From the NCBI GenBank assembly GCA_964003245.1, contig CAXFIU010000010.1, positions 1 to 40,133 of the forward strand: a stretch of 40,133 nt of DNA. The letters run 5' to 3'. Made by a program: the position numbers and the translations under genes. Positions within the stretch are counted from its first letter, which is position 1. Each line of letters opens with the position of its first letter. The stretch is from MGIIb-O2 sp964003245. GTDB lineage: Archaea > Thermoplasmatota > Poseidoniia > Poseidoniales > Thalassarchaeaceae. The notes beneath the pieces were generated by a model that saw only the letters and a program-made list of their open reading frames with translations, searched no databases and had not been told where the DNA came from. This document shows positions 1 through 8,146 of this stretch, one piece after another.

Positions 1-442
1 GTGCTTTTGTAAGCCTTACACCATCAATTATTGAACCATGATTTAATTCGTCGCTAATTATTATATCTTCAGAACCTCTAACTAAAGTTGGTATTAATCC
101 CACATTAACAGTATAACCTGCAGAATAAATTAAAGATGATTCTACTTTCTTAAATTCTGCAACTTTTTTCTCGGCTTCGAGGTGAATATCCATGGTACCA
201 GCTATTGCTCTAACAGAACCACTACCTGCTCCATACTTACGTGTTGCAGATATCATAGCATCCATGACTTTTGGGTGATTTGTAAGATTAAGATAATTGT
301 TTGCTGAAAGCATAATTGTCTCTTTACCATCAATAATACACCTTGCATCATTTGAGGTCTCCAAAGTGGGTGGATTCCAATCTAAACCTTGATTTCTTAT
401 CTCACTATAACGCAACGACATCCATGATGTGTCTGCAGCCAT
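1..442 (-). CDS. kbl: Kbl-type 2-amino-3-ketobutyrate CoA ligase (N-terminal part, cut by window edge)
   Basis: The first 147 residues are present and the rest lies beyond the window start. It is a fold-type I PLP enzyme of the alpha-oxoamine synthase family. Visible family segments are SANNYLNLTNHP (residues 46-57), GSGSVRAIAGTMDIH (73-87) and SDELNHGSIIDGVRLTKA (130-147). The last two match Kbl (glycine C-acetyltransferase), which cleaves 2-amino-3-ketobutyrate with CoA to glycine and acetyl-CoA in threonine breakdown, better than BioF or serine palmitoyltransferase. The PLP lysine is outside the window. The start is the first ATG after an in-frame stop; the upstream codons contain no alternative ATG, GTG or TTG. 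It is divergent from the PqqB-like gene. The family is confident; the exact substrate is less so. Confidence 0.8.
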   Translation of the reverse strand, partial: MAADTSWMSLRYSEIRNQGLDWNPPTLETSNDARCIIDGKETIMLSANNYLNLTNHPKVMDAMISATRKYGAGSGSVRAIAGTMDIHLEAEKKVAEFKKVESSLIYSAGYTVNVGLIPTLVRGSEDIIISDELNHGSIIDGVRLTKA

Positions 443-541
443 GAACTTGCCAAGAGGGTGTAGTTCATTGGTGCTTCTATGGAATGATTACGAATTTAGT
501 AAATCGACGAGTTAAAGATTGAGACCCATACGGATATCTTG

Positions 542-1429
542 ATGGTGTCAGGAGTTAGTGTAACAATATTGGGAACTGCTCAAGATGGCGGAATACCACA
601 AGCAGGCTGCTCATGTGAAAGGTGTAATGAAGCTCACAAAGATTTGAGACTAAGAAAATATCCAGTATCTCTAGGAATTATAGGGACTGATGGATCTAAA
701 CATATCATAGAAGTTACAAAAAATCTATCTGAACAATTAATGATTTGGTCAACTAATGGAAATGAATTATTTATTCCTGAAACAGTATCTATTACACATC
801 TACATCTAGGACATGTGGAAGGTATTGGGCAATTTGGAAAACCGGTTATGGCATCAAAAGAAGTGGATGTTTTTCTCAGTCATAAAAATAAAAATATTTT
901 TGATGAAAGAAGCGATATAAAATTAATGATTGAAGAAAATAATATTAGAACCCATGCAAAGAATTTTAATCAATTATTTGAACCAATGCAAGGATGTGGT
1001 TTTTCCTTACAATTTATCTCAATACCTCATAGAAGTGAATTAGGAGATACTGCTGCAATAATTATCAAAGGAAATAAAAGAAATATTCTCTTTATGCCCG
1101 ATCAAGATTCATGGGAAGAAACATTAGAATATTATTCGAAAGAAAATATTAGAGAATTTTTGAAAATGTTCGATATTAATGAAGCATTAATTGATGGGAC
1201 ATTTTGGAGTATGGAAGAATTACCTGGAAGAAATATATCGGAAATACCTCATCCTACAATACAAGATAGTTTGAAACTTCTTGGTAAAAGAATGGAAAAT
1301 GATCCTAGAATTTCTTTTTTACATTTGAATCATTCAAATCCAGTTAATGATATAGGATCAAAACAAAGAAAACTTGTCGAAGAGAATGGCTGGAGAGTTT
1401 CTGAAATTGGAGATGTACTGAAATTATAG
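542..1429 (+). CDS. PqqB-like metallo-beta-lactamase-fold hydrolase
   Basis: This 295-residue protein belongs to the PqqB-like branch of the metallo-beta-lactamase fold. The N-terminus carries LGTAQDGGIPQAGC followed by CSCERC (Cys23, 25, 28), the structural zinc knuckle of PqqB. The metal motif reads THLHLGHVEGIGQFG (His86, His88, His91), so the Asp of the usual HxHxDH is Gly90, as is common in PqqB relatives. A late IDGTFW segment is also typical. No other pqq genes are nearby, so a role in PQQ synthesis is unlikely and the substrate is unknown. The ATG at 542 is preferred; an in-frame TTG at 539 adds one residue. A TTAAAG element about 26 bases upstream fits a leaderless start. RibK follows after 47 bases. 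Confidence 0.8.
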   Translation: MVSGVSVTILGTAQDGGIPQAGCSCERCNEAHKDLRLRKYPVSLGIIGTDGSKHIIEVTKNLSEQLMIWSTNGNELFIPETVSITHLHLGHVEGIGQFGKPVMASKEVDVFLSHKNKNIFDERSDIKLMIEENNIRTHAKNFNQLFEPMQGCGFSLQFISIPHRSELGDTAAIIIKGNKRNILFMPDQDSWEETLEYYSKENIREFLKMFDINEALIDGTFWSMEELPGRNISEIPHPTIQDSLKLLGKRMENDPRISFLHLNHSNPVNDIGSKQRKLVEENGWRVSEIGDVLKL

Positions 1430-1476
1430 TATACTCTAGTGGTAACCCTCTTGAATAAACAATAAGACGAGCAATC

Positions 1477-1911
1477 ATGCACCTATCGGGCAAAGTGACC
1501 AGTGGTCTTGGAAGGGCACATGTATTCATGGCTCAACCTCATTATCAAGAACAATTCAAGAAAGTTCTCGAAGTTAGTGCTTGGCCTGGGACTTTGAATC
1601 TCGACATGGATAGTGAAAGCATAAATGACTATCAAAATTTAAGAATATTATCGGGCCTTGAGGAAGGAGAAGTTACAAAAAAGGCTAAGCCATTCAGAAT
1701 CAAAGGTTTCGAGAGAGATGGAAAATCCTTTGGAGGTGCTACAGCATTTCTTGGGAAAATATCAGCAGATAAAGAAAAATGGATAGAATGTGCAATATTA
1801 ATTCCAGACTTAACAAGACATACCCAGACTGCTGAAGTAATTTCAGGATCTTTTCTAAGAGAATCTATGCCATGTAAAGATGGGGACATATTAGAAATTA
1901 AACTAGATTGA
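1477..1911 (+). CDS. ribK: CTP-dependent riboflavin kinase
   Basis: This 144-residue protein is the archaeal riboflavin kinase (DUF120 fold), which phosphorylates riboflavin to FMN with CTP instead of ATP. Seen in the sequence are the opening GKVTSGLGRAHVFM (residues 5-18), the PGTLNLDM turn (37-44) with the conserved Asn41, the GFERDGKSFGG segment near residue 78 and a closing acidic strand. The length suits a kinase without the DNA-binding N-terminal domain found in some homologues. Its last 14 bases overlap the end of the convergent truA gene. The FMN it makes would serve flavoproteins such as the flavin-reductase-like protein at 34160-35011, which is a general link and not a specific one. 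Confidence 0.9.
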   Translation: MHLSGKVTSGLGRAHVFMAQPHYQEQFKKVLEVSAWPGTLNLDMDSESINDYQNLRILSGLEEGEVTKKAKPFRIKGFERDGKSFGGATAFLGKISADKEKWIECAILIPDLTRHTQTAEVISGSFLRESMPCKDGDILEIKLD

Positions 1912-2794
1912 GTGAATTCTCCCAGTCTCTTTCAATTATCATTCCCATCTCTAACTTTGCCATAGACAACCATCTCTTGAATCGATGTCTTTTTTCGGGA
2001 GGTGCTGAAAAACCAGCAGTATCGGGTTCACAATCCAAACCCATTCTTTCTGAACATTGATGTTCAATAGACCAAAGTATTAGGCCATTAGATGGAGCCC
2101 TTCCTAAGTCAACTGAAGAATCAGGATTTTCTAATGCTGATTGAAACGTATCGAAATTAATTCTCCCAGTAGCGACACCAGTAATTGCTGCCGCAAGTCT
2201 TCTGACTTGGTTCCATAAAAATGCCTCAGAACTAAGACATATCCCTATAATTCTTCCATCGGAAGAATACCAAGGTTTACAAAAATCAATAGTACGAATT
2301 GGGTTCTTATCTTCTTCTAGTTTGCAAAAATTTGTGAAATTATGTGTGCCAATAATCAAATTACAGGCATTAATGAATAAATCCTCATTAATTCCTGTTG
2401 ACCATTCTTCAATTAATTCTGTTCGATAAAGATATGTCCGTTTTTTTGCGGCTCGACTTCTCACATCGGAATTAACTTTGACTAAATTCCATGCACATAA
2501 ACCCTCAGGGAATCGATTATTCAGAACTTTAAGAATAGTTTTTTTCTCTACATCATTCCAAACCGTAATTGGTATATCAATACAAGCGAGGTTCATCCTA
2601 ACACTAACTCCGGCATCAGTACGGCTTGACATTTCTAAACATCCATCAGTCCACCAACTAACTTTTCTTAACGCGTTTTCTATCGCCTTTTGTACTGTAG
2701 GGACATCTGGTTGAATCTGAGACCCATGAAAATGACTACCGTGATAGCCAAATGCGACCATTATACGGCCGCTAGTCAATCGGAAAACCCCCAA
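1898..2794 (-). CDS. truA: tRNA pseudouridine synthase A
   Basis: TruA converts uridines at positions 38-40 of the tRNA anticodon stem-loop to pseudouridine. The protein (298 residues from the first possible start) has the catalytic motif SSRTDAGVS with the nucleophile Asp60. It also has the opening GYHGSHFHGSQIQP, the KKRTYLYR strand, the GTHNFTNFCK loop and FLWNQVRRLAAAITGVATG, all characteristic of TruA. The start is uncertain: a TTG at 2794 begins directly after the TPR gene's stop codon and has GAGG five bases upstream, while an ATG at 2761 gives a more usual TruA N-terminus. It is the last gene of the long minus-strand cluster and converges with ribK. Confidence 0.93.
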   Translation of the reverse strand: MGVFRLTSGRIMVAFGYHGSHFHGSQIQPDVPTVQKAIENALRKVSWWTDGCLEMSSRTDAGVSVRMNLACIDIPITVWNDVEKKTILKVLNNRFPEGLCAWNLVKVNSDVRSRAAKKRTYLYRTELIEEWSTGINEDLFINACNLIIGTHNFTNFCKLEEDKNPIRTIDFCKPWYSSDGRIIGICLSSEAFLWNQVRRLAAAITGVATGRINFDTFQSALENPDSSVDLGRAPSNGLILWSIEHQCSERMGLDCEPDTAGFSAPPEKRHRFKRWLSMAKLEMGMIIERDWENSLNLV

Positions 2795-3340
2795 TTAATC
2801 CTCAGAAAGATATTCCATTGCTTCTTCCACAGAAGAAAATCCTAATCCTAGGATGGCAAATTCTATTGCAACGGGAATAAATTGCCTTGCAAACTGCTCG
2901 CTTCGATCATAACCAACCTTAACATCAATAGAATCGATTAATTGTTTAGCAGCTTCATAAAGATGGAATGATACATCAACATCTTCTATTTTCTTACCAA
3001 GCTCAATCAGTTTTTTGAATTCTCGAATAGCCATAGGAACGCGATCGAACTCAATAAGGGCATTTGCAAGTGCAGCCTGGTACTCGGCATTTTCTGGCTC
3101 TAAACCAGCCGCCTTTTTGAGATAAGATTGGACTTTACCCTCATTTATTCTGTCATTTCCTTTTTCATCAAAATTTCCATTTTCTTGTATCTCAAACATT
3201 GCTGCTTCTGCCCAACCATGATATCCAGCAGGGTCTTTAGGATTGTCATTAACATGATTCTCAAATATTTCCATGGCCCCCATGAAGTCTCCTTTGGTGA
3301 TGTGTTGTGCAGCTATTGTGATGATATCTTCTTCGGACAT
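2795..3340 (-). CDS. TPR-repeat protein of unknown role
   Basis: This soluble protein of about 181 residues is rich in Ala and Glu and has at least two tetratricopeptide-like helix pairs. One starts at AAQHITKGDFMGAMEIFENH, another covers AAGLEPENAEYQAALANALI and the following segment AIREFKKLIELG. TPRs normally build a scaffold for protein contacts; no catalytic motif is seen. The chosen ATG at 3340 follows a GAGGG site six bases upstream; in-frame starts at 3376 (ATG) and 3385 (TTG) would add 12-15 residues. The gene sits between a PH-domain membrane protein and truA, and its stop codon adjoins the possible truA TTG start. A role as an adaptor for the membrane proteins upstream is possible but unproven. 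Confidence 0.72.
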   Translation of the reverse strand: MSEEDIITIAAQHITKGDFMGAMEIFENHVNDNPKDPAGYHGWAEAAMFEIQENGNFDEKGNDRINEGKVQSYLKKAAGLEPENAEYQAALANALIEFDRVPMAIREFKKLIELGKKIEDVDVSFHLYEAAKQLIDSIDVKVGYDRSEQFARQFIPVAIEFAILGLGFSSVEEAMEYLSED

Positions 3341-3346
3341 GTGAAT

Positions 3347-3351
3347 CCCTC
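3347..3351 (-). promoter_or_regulatory. Ribosome binding site for the TPR protein
   Basis: GAGGG on the minus strand, six bases before the ATG at 3340. It favours that start over the in-frame ATG at 3376. Confidence 0.5.
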
Positions 3352-3394
3352 TAATGTTCTCTCGGTACCTTTTCATTAATAACAATGCGGAAAC

Positions 3395-4309
3395 TTAAAT
3401 TTCTATTTCAGCATTATTTTCATCCATTAATTCATTTGCCAATTCGTATACTACCATAGGCTTTCTAATCCCAAAAAGACACTCGGAAGGAGTGGTATGT
3501 AACTCTTTTTTCACTCTCTTATATGAAATAAATAACTTGATTATATGAATTACCTTTTGAAAGCCCACTCTTTCAATTTTTACTTTTGGTTGTATTTCTA
3601 AATCTTTCTTAGAAATTGGCAATATATTGCCATAACCCATTATTTTACCGAAATACGATGTTTGAGTTTTGAGATTGGCCAATTCATCTAGACTAAATAT
3701 TGTAATTGAATTATAAATAAATAAGATTTTTCTCTTTATGAAAATATTCTTTTCTGTAATTAGATACGAATAAGAGAATTGAGAAATAAGCGTATAAATT
3801 AGGAAAATTATGGTGTTTATTATTCCTAATGCTAAAAACCAAGTATCAAACCACTCGGGAATATTTAGACCTTCTTTCCCTAGAAGCAATAAAATCCAAT
3901 CAATTACATTTGTCATATACCAAATTGAAGGAACTAGCCCAATAATTAACAAGAAAAGAGTCGTCTTAAAATTCGATGTAGAGATATTGAGAAAATGATT
4001 AATTCTTGCAATCAACAACATCACAATAATGAAGGCAAAGACGTCAATCAAGTCAAATAACTGATCTATGATTCGTAAAAGGGTGTAGAAAATACCCTCC
4101 TTTCCTTCAGCATATACTGTCACAGCCACACGATAGAAGATGAAATGTGTGAGGAAAATTATTGCAGCAAGAACATACCGTGGATAATATGAAAGAAATG
4201 TGGGAGAACCCATCCATATAGGCGTCTCATCAACACCTACTAAAGAGAACTTTTTTCTCGCTAAATCTTCATTAATCGAATCTCTTGAATCTGATATAAT
4301 TTCGTTCAA
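3395..4309 (-). CDS. Multi-pass membrane protein with a C-terminal bacterial-PH-like domain
   Basis: The protein (304 residues) has about four hydrophobic spans (near residues 45-65, 85-105, 115-140 and 155-180) followed by a cytoplasmic module. The segment SYLITEKNIFIKRKILFIYN, then the LDELANLKTQTSYFGKIMGYG region, matches the pattern of bacterial PH-like (bPH2/DUF304) domains: a strand pair, an ...L.L..L... turn and an xxxxGxGxI end. The function of such proteins is mostly unknown; membrane or complex organisation is suggested for relatives. The TTG start at 4309 is supported by a GAGGTG site six bases upstream, and no earlier start is available because the upstream gene ends 13 bases away. 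It is cotranscribed with the ABC exporter genes. Confidence 0.65.
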   Translation of the reverse strand: MNEIISDSRDSINEDLARKKFSLVGVDETPIWMGSPTFLSYYPRYVLAAIIFLTHFIFYRVAVTVYAEGKEGIFYTLLRIIDQLFDLIDVFAFIIVMLLIARINHFLNISTSNFKTTLFLLIIGLVPSIWYMTNVIDWILLLLGKEGLNIPEWFDTWFLALGIINTIIFLIYTLISQFSYSYLITEKNIFIKRKILFIYNSITIFSLDELANLKTQTSYFGKIMGYGNILPISKKDLEIQPKVKIERVGFQKVIHIIKLFISYKRVKKELHTTPSECLFGIRKPMVVYELANELMDENNAEIEI

Positions 4310-4315
4310 TCAAAA

Positions 4316-4321
4316 CACCTC
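4316..4321 (-). promoter_or_regulatory. Ribosome binding site for the PH-domain membrane protein
   Basis: GAGGTG on the minus strand, six bases before the TTG at 4309. It supports a TTG start where no ATG is available. Confidence 0.55.
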
Positions 4322-5530
4322 TTAATGTAATAATCCCCAAGAATGCTCGGCATTACCATGTATCCAAGAATAATCTTTCTTTGTTCGAAGACCTTGCTCA
4401 TCTAAAATTGAAATTCTTAATAATTCGAGAGGGTATTCATTGTATGTAAGGTGGCTAACCATTCCTGCACGAGTTGGTTGATCGAAGGTCCATTTCGCTC
4501 TAGAGGCTGCTCTAACTTCCAAAGAAATTTTTGTCTTCTCATTCCAAAGACGTACCCTAAATTTTGGTAATCTATTGCCATCATTATCGACTAATATCTC
4601 GTCCTCATCTTCTGAATCTATTAGTTCTACCTCACAATTTTTGAATTCCTCAGTGGCATCTCTATTAGAGTCATGAAAGATTCCTGAGCCACTCATTTTT
4701 TTCCTAAAGATATCTCTCAATTTCCAAGGTTTATCGTCCAAGTTTAAACAAGAAAATGAAATATGGGGCATAAACCAATCGAGATAAGAACCATCATCAA
4801 AATGTAACATACCCCAGAACCAAGGCACAGTTGGTGCCTGAACACTAACTTTCTGGAAATATCCTGTACCTTCAAAATCTTCACCATCAATTATTATGGA
4901 GGCTTTTGTACCCTGAATTCTTAGTATATCGTAACCCATATTAGAGAAGAAGACATTATTTTTGTACGTCAATTTACTTGGTGGCCCCCACCAAGGTGTA
5001 AGCTCTGCCTTAATTGACTTAGGGGCACCATTTTTCTGAGCACCTTCATCACTGGTTAGATTAAGCCAAAATTTCTTATTTCCTTCAGTCAGGCCAAGTG
5101 ATAAATCATCATCAACTAGAGGGATAACTGCTCCAGAACCTTCCCCTAGACCTTCTGATGGCCATAATGGATGTTTGTCATCTATAGATACCATTTTACA
5201 TTCCTTCATAATTAGAGGTTCATGCATTTCTTTACCATCATACCACCACGAACATACCATTCCAGGGACTACGTGCCCTCCATGTTCATCAACCCTCATT
5301 CTCGAGCCAGGTTTCCACCAATGATTATTAACACGTATTGCCGGTGTTTCTTTAGAAGACCATAGAACCATAAGTTGTCTTGAACGTGATGGATTATCAG
5401 GGTCAGGGATGAATAATATTACCCACCACCACCACCATGAAAGACGTGGTAAAGAAGGCATGATATCTAAGCGCCATAATGATGAATAATCACCAGAAAA
5501 TCTAGTTAATTCATCTTTCACAGTAATCAC
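4322..5530 (-). CDS. Trp-rich protein, possibly distantly CrtC/AttH-like
   Basis: I do not recognise this 402-residue protein with confidence. It has no clear signal peptide or membrane span but is very rich in tryptophan, including five in a row near residue 33 (SWWWWWVILF). The segment GTGYFQKVSVQAPTVPWFWG followed by LHFDDGSYLDWF resembles the G-W-x-W-G plus dG pattern of AttH/CrtC-type (carotenoid hydratase-like) beta-barrel proteins, so a lipocalin-like fold acting on a hydrophobic compound is conceivable. The GTG start overlaps the stop of the upstream ABC permease by four bases (GTGA), which indicates translational coupling and a role tied to the exporter, for example handling its lipid-like cargo. 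The function is an inference. Confidence 0.55.
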   Translation of the reverse strand: MITVKDELTRFSGDYSSLWRLDIMPSLPRLSWWWWWVILFIPDPDNPSRSRQLMVLWSSKETPAIRVNNHWWKPGSRMRVDEHGGHVVPGMVCSWWYDGKEMHEPLIMKECKMVSIDDKHPLWPSEGLGEGSGAVIPLVDDDLSLGLTEGNKKFWLNLTSDEGAQKNGAPKSIKAELTPWWGPPSKLTYKNNVFFSNMGYDILRIQGTKASIIIDGEDFEGTGYFQKVSVQAPTVPWFWGMLHFDDGSYLDWFMPHISFSCLNLDDKPWKLRDIFRKKMSGSGIFHDSNRDATEEFKNCEVELIDSEDEDEILVDNDGNRLPKFRVRLWNEKTKISLEVRAASRAKWTFDQPTRAGMVSHLTYNEYPLELLRISILDEQGLRTKKDYSWIHGNAEHSWGLLH

Positions 5531-7203
5531 ATTATTTCCTTATTTCTAAAAATTAGTTGTCCTATCAAAATCATTCCTATGCTAAAAACTAGTATGAAAA
5601 CCACGCTAATTATCAACGCAATGAAAGGATTCCCAGTACCCAAAGTATGAACAGGTGGATGCCAGAAAAATGATATTCCAGTTTCCAAACCAAATGCGTT
5701 AGCTTGTTGCTGCATTAGTGCAGTATCGCTCCAAGCAATCATTACAGTAGCATCAATAATTTGTATGGCCCAATGAGAGATAGATAGCATAGTGATATCA
5801 GAACTGGGAATAGTGATAGTGAAAAGTCCCATTAAAAATTCCCATACTCCAAATAAAATACAAAGATAAACTCCATATCGAGGTAGAATTAAGCCAACAG
5901 TATTGAAAACTGACCCATATGCTGTCAAAACTAGTATTGTAGAAAGTGAGATTCCGAGCCATACGGGATAATCAGAGAGTCGAATTATTGAATCGCCCGG
6001 TCCGATAATTGAAGTAATAAATGCAATAATGAAAGTTAAAATTACAGTATAAGATACAACAACCGCCAGATAACCCAATAATCGATAGAGAATAAATTCG
6101 CCTCGATGGATTGGTTTGGAAAGAAGATAATGTAAAGTCCCATTCTCGGATTCATCTCTTACTAATCCTAATGCTAGAAATAGAGGTAAGAATAGACCTA
6201 GTATCATCACGAAGGCTATTTTTCCGGTTCCAATTATGAACGTCCTATGGCTTGATTCACCAATATGTTTAGAATCATCAGGATCTTCATCCACATTAGA
6301 ATCTGCTCGGATACTAATAAGATTCCCATACGGATCATATGTCCACTGGACATCACATACTATTCCATTCCTATTACTATCATCAGGACTGCTTTCAACT
6401 AGATATTCCTCCTTGAGGCAGTCGCCATCATCATCGAATCCTTGAGAACTAGAAATCGTTGTACCATCCCAATCAATATCATCTTCATCAATATACATTG
6501 ACTTAGGATGCTTTTCAACAAAAAACGGCTCTGTAAGATAGCCCCATTGTGCATCCCATCCTGGTTCAACAAAGAAATCGCCTTCACCAATAAAAATCGC
6601 TCCAAACATAACATAGGTTCCATTTTCGTAGAGACAATAATTTCTACTTAACAAACCCCAGTCATATGCTTCAAAAGGATCATCAGACATACTCGAATCT
6701 TCACAAATGATTGGTTCCAGATTCCAATCAATCCATCTATAATCTGTGGAAAAACCAGAAAAAGGATTACTTGTATCTGTATCAATCCATGTGGGAGTAA
6801 AATAACCCCAAGCATCTATCCAAGTATGATTTCCATAATGATTTCTAGGTTGATCATTATAATCTATGTCTCCTTGATAAATATACTCACTAGAACCAGG
6901 GAAATTTGATTCATCATAGTCACTTGTTCCATAGATTCTTTCCTGCCCCAATGGGTATCCATCATTATCCCAATCTTCACTATCACCATCATTATCATAA
7001 GGTTCGAATTCATCCCTAATTGAATCAATATAGAAAATAATTAAGAGCGAAATTAAAAGCACACCTACTCCCAAAACAACCCAAGTCGAGATTCGATTAC
7101 GAAGCTGCCTAATAGTTAGTTCAGTAATTGCTCCAGCCTTCCTATCAAGTTGAGTCCAAACAGTAGTTGAGAGGCCTCTACCTTGTTCGTCTAGTTTGTC
7201 CAT
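5527..7203 (-). CDS. ABC-2 type permease with a large acidic extracytoplasmic insert
   Basis: This 558-residue permease starts with a short cytoplasmic part and a first membrane span (about residues 39-61). A hydrophilic region of about 250 residues follows, then six or so further spans from FIIGTGKIAFVMILGLFLPL onward. The LVRDESENGTLHYLLSKPIHR segment is typical of ABC-2/NosY-type permeases. The insert is dominated by Asp, Asn, Tyr and Trp and contains calcium-loop-like runs (DNDGDSEDWDNDGYPLG and DDDGDCL...DDSNRNG) that resemble thrombospondin type-3 repeats. The ATG at 7203 is chosen because GGAGG lies eight bases upstream; a TTG at 7218 is also in frame. Its partner ATPase is the gene just upstream. 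Confidence 0.82.
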   Translation of the reverse strand: MDKLDEQGRGLSTTVWTQLDRKAGAITELTIRQLRNRISTWVVLGVGVLLISLLIIFYIDSIRDEFEPYDNDGDSEDWDNDGYPLGQERIYGTSDYDESNFPGSSEYIYQGDIDYNDQPRNHYGNHTWIDAWGYFTPTWIDTDTSNPFSGFSTDYRWIDWNLEPIICEDSSMSDDPFEAYDWGLLSRNYCLYENGTYVMFGAIFIGEGDFFVEPGWDAQWGYLTEPFFVEKHPKSMYIDEDDIDWDGTTISSSQGFDDDGDCLKEEYLVESSPDDSNRNGIVCDVQWTYDPYGNLISIRADSNVDEDPDDSKHIGESSHRTFIIGTGKIAFVMILGLFLPLFLALGLVRDESENGTLHYLLSKPIHRGEFILYRLLGYLAVVVSYTVILTFIIAFITSIIGPGDSIIRLSDYPVWLGISLSTILVLTAYGSVFNTVGLILPRYGVYLCILFGVWEFLMGLFTITIPSSDITMLSISHWAIQIIDATVMIAWSDTALMQQQANAFGLETGISFFWHPPVHTLGTGNPFIALIISVVFILVFSIGMILIGQLIFRNKEIM

Positions 7204-7207
7204 TGTA

Positions 7208-8146
7208 TTAGCCTCCAATTAAATATTCTAATAATGACTCTAAATTATCATCCGGATTGTCAATTCGTGATACTTTTACTTCCGAATCAACAATGACTCT
7301 CGGTAAAACTGAATGAGCAGCAGATAAATCATTAGTTTGTATCTCTAACTTACCTTCTTCTGGAAACCTCACACCGTAAATAGGTTCTTCGCCGATAAAT
7401 GCATTTGCTAATTTTCGAGGTTCTTCGGTTGTAATCATAATTCTATGTGGATGTTTATCCAATAAATCTCTGATAGCATAAATATTCCCTAAAGCCAACA
7501 ATCTACCATTATGTAGTATTACTATTTGTTCAGTAATTCGTTCAATCTCTTCTAGTATATGACTAGAAACTAAAACTGTTTTACCTCGGTTCCCAAGTTC
7601 TTTTATCACATTCATAATACTAGTTCTTGCAATGGGGTCACACCCATGTAGTGGTTCGTCTAGAATTATTAAATCAGGGTCATGGACTAGGGCGTGTGCA
7701 ATCTTGACTCTCTGCCTCATCCCCTTACTATATTTGCCAATTTCTTTATGACGTACATCGTAAAGACCAACGAAATCTAAAACATGTTCCGCTCTAGATT
7801 CAGCTTCATTGCGAGTCATCCCATGTAATCTAGCAAGAGTGGATACAAAATCTTGACCTGTCATCCAATCATAAAGTCTCTCTGATTCACTAACATAACC
7901 TATTCTTCGATAAGGAGAGGTGTCTTGCCAAGGATCTATCCCGAATAATTTAACACTGCCTTGGCTAGGTTTAATTCTACCCATTAATAACTTAAATAAA
8001 GTTGATTTTCCTGCTCCATTAGGCCCTAATATTCCTGTAACCCCTCCTTCAATAGCTAGAGACACATCATTAACTCCAATTACCTGACCGTACCACTTAG
8101 ATACATTTTCAACTATTACAGAGGGAACTGTTTCGTCATTACTCAT
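7208..8146 (-). CDS. ABC transporter ATPase (second exporter)
   Basis: A 312-residue single-domain ATPase of the NatA/CcmA-type drug or lipid exporter class. Walker A is GPNGAGKST (residues 41-49), the signature is YSKGMRQRVKIAHAL, Walker B is LIILDEPLHGCDP and the switch His lies in SSHILEE. The Walker B neighbour reads EPLHGCD where EPTNGLD is usual. A C-terminal regulatory stretch of about 90 residues follows. Its ATG overlaps the stop of the upstream permease (ATGA), and its end carries the GGAGG ribosome site for the next permease, so it probably energises the permease at 5527-7203. Confidence 0.93.
   Translation of the reverse strand: MSNDETVPSVIVENVSKWYGQVIGVNDVSLAIEGGVTGILGPNGAGKSTLFKLLMGRIKPSQGSVKLFGIDPWQDTSPYRRIGYVSESERLYDWMTGQDFVSTLARLHGMTRNEAESRAEHVLDFVGLYDVRHKEIGKYSKGMRQRVKIAHALVHDPDLIILDEPLHGCDPIARTSIMNVIKELGNRGKTVLVSSHILEEIERITEQIVILHNGRLLALGNIYAIRDLLDKHPHRIMITTEEPRKLANAFIGEEPIYGVRFPEEGKLEIQTNDLSAAHSVLPRVIVDSEVKVSRIDNPDDNLESLLEYLIGG
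7212..7216 (-). promoter_or_regulatory. Ribosome binding site for the second ABC permease
   Basis: GGAGG on the minus strand inside the last codons of the ATPase gene, eight bases before the ATG at 7203. It decides for that ATG over the TTG at 7218. Confidence 0.7.

Noticed and set aside
542..1429. Member of a PQQ biosynthesis operon
   Set aside because: No other pqq gene is visible within the window, and neighbours are unrelated.
5423..5437. CCA repeat as a microsatellite or regulatory repeat
   Set aside because: It is in frame and codes for five tryptophans in a well-formed gene, so it is better viewed as coding.
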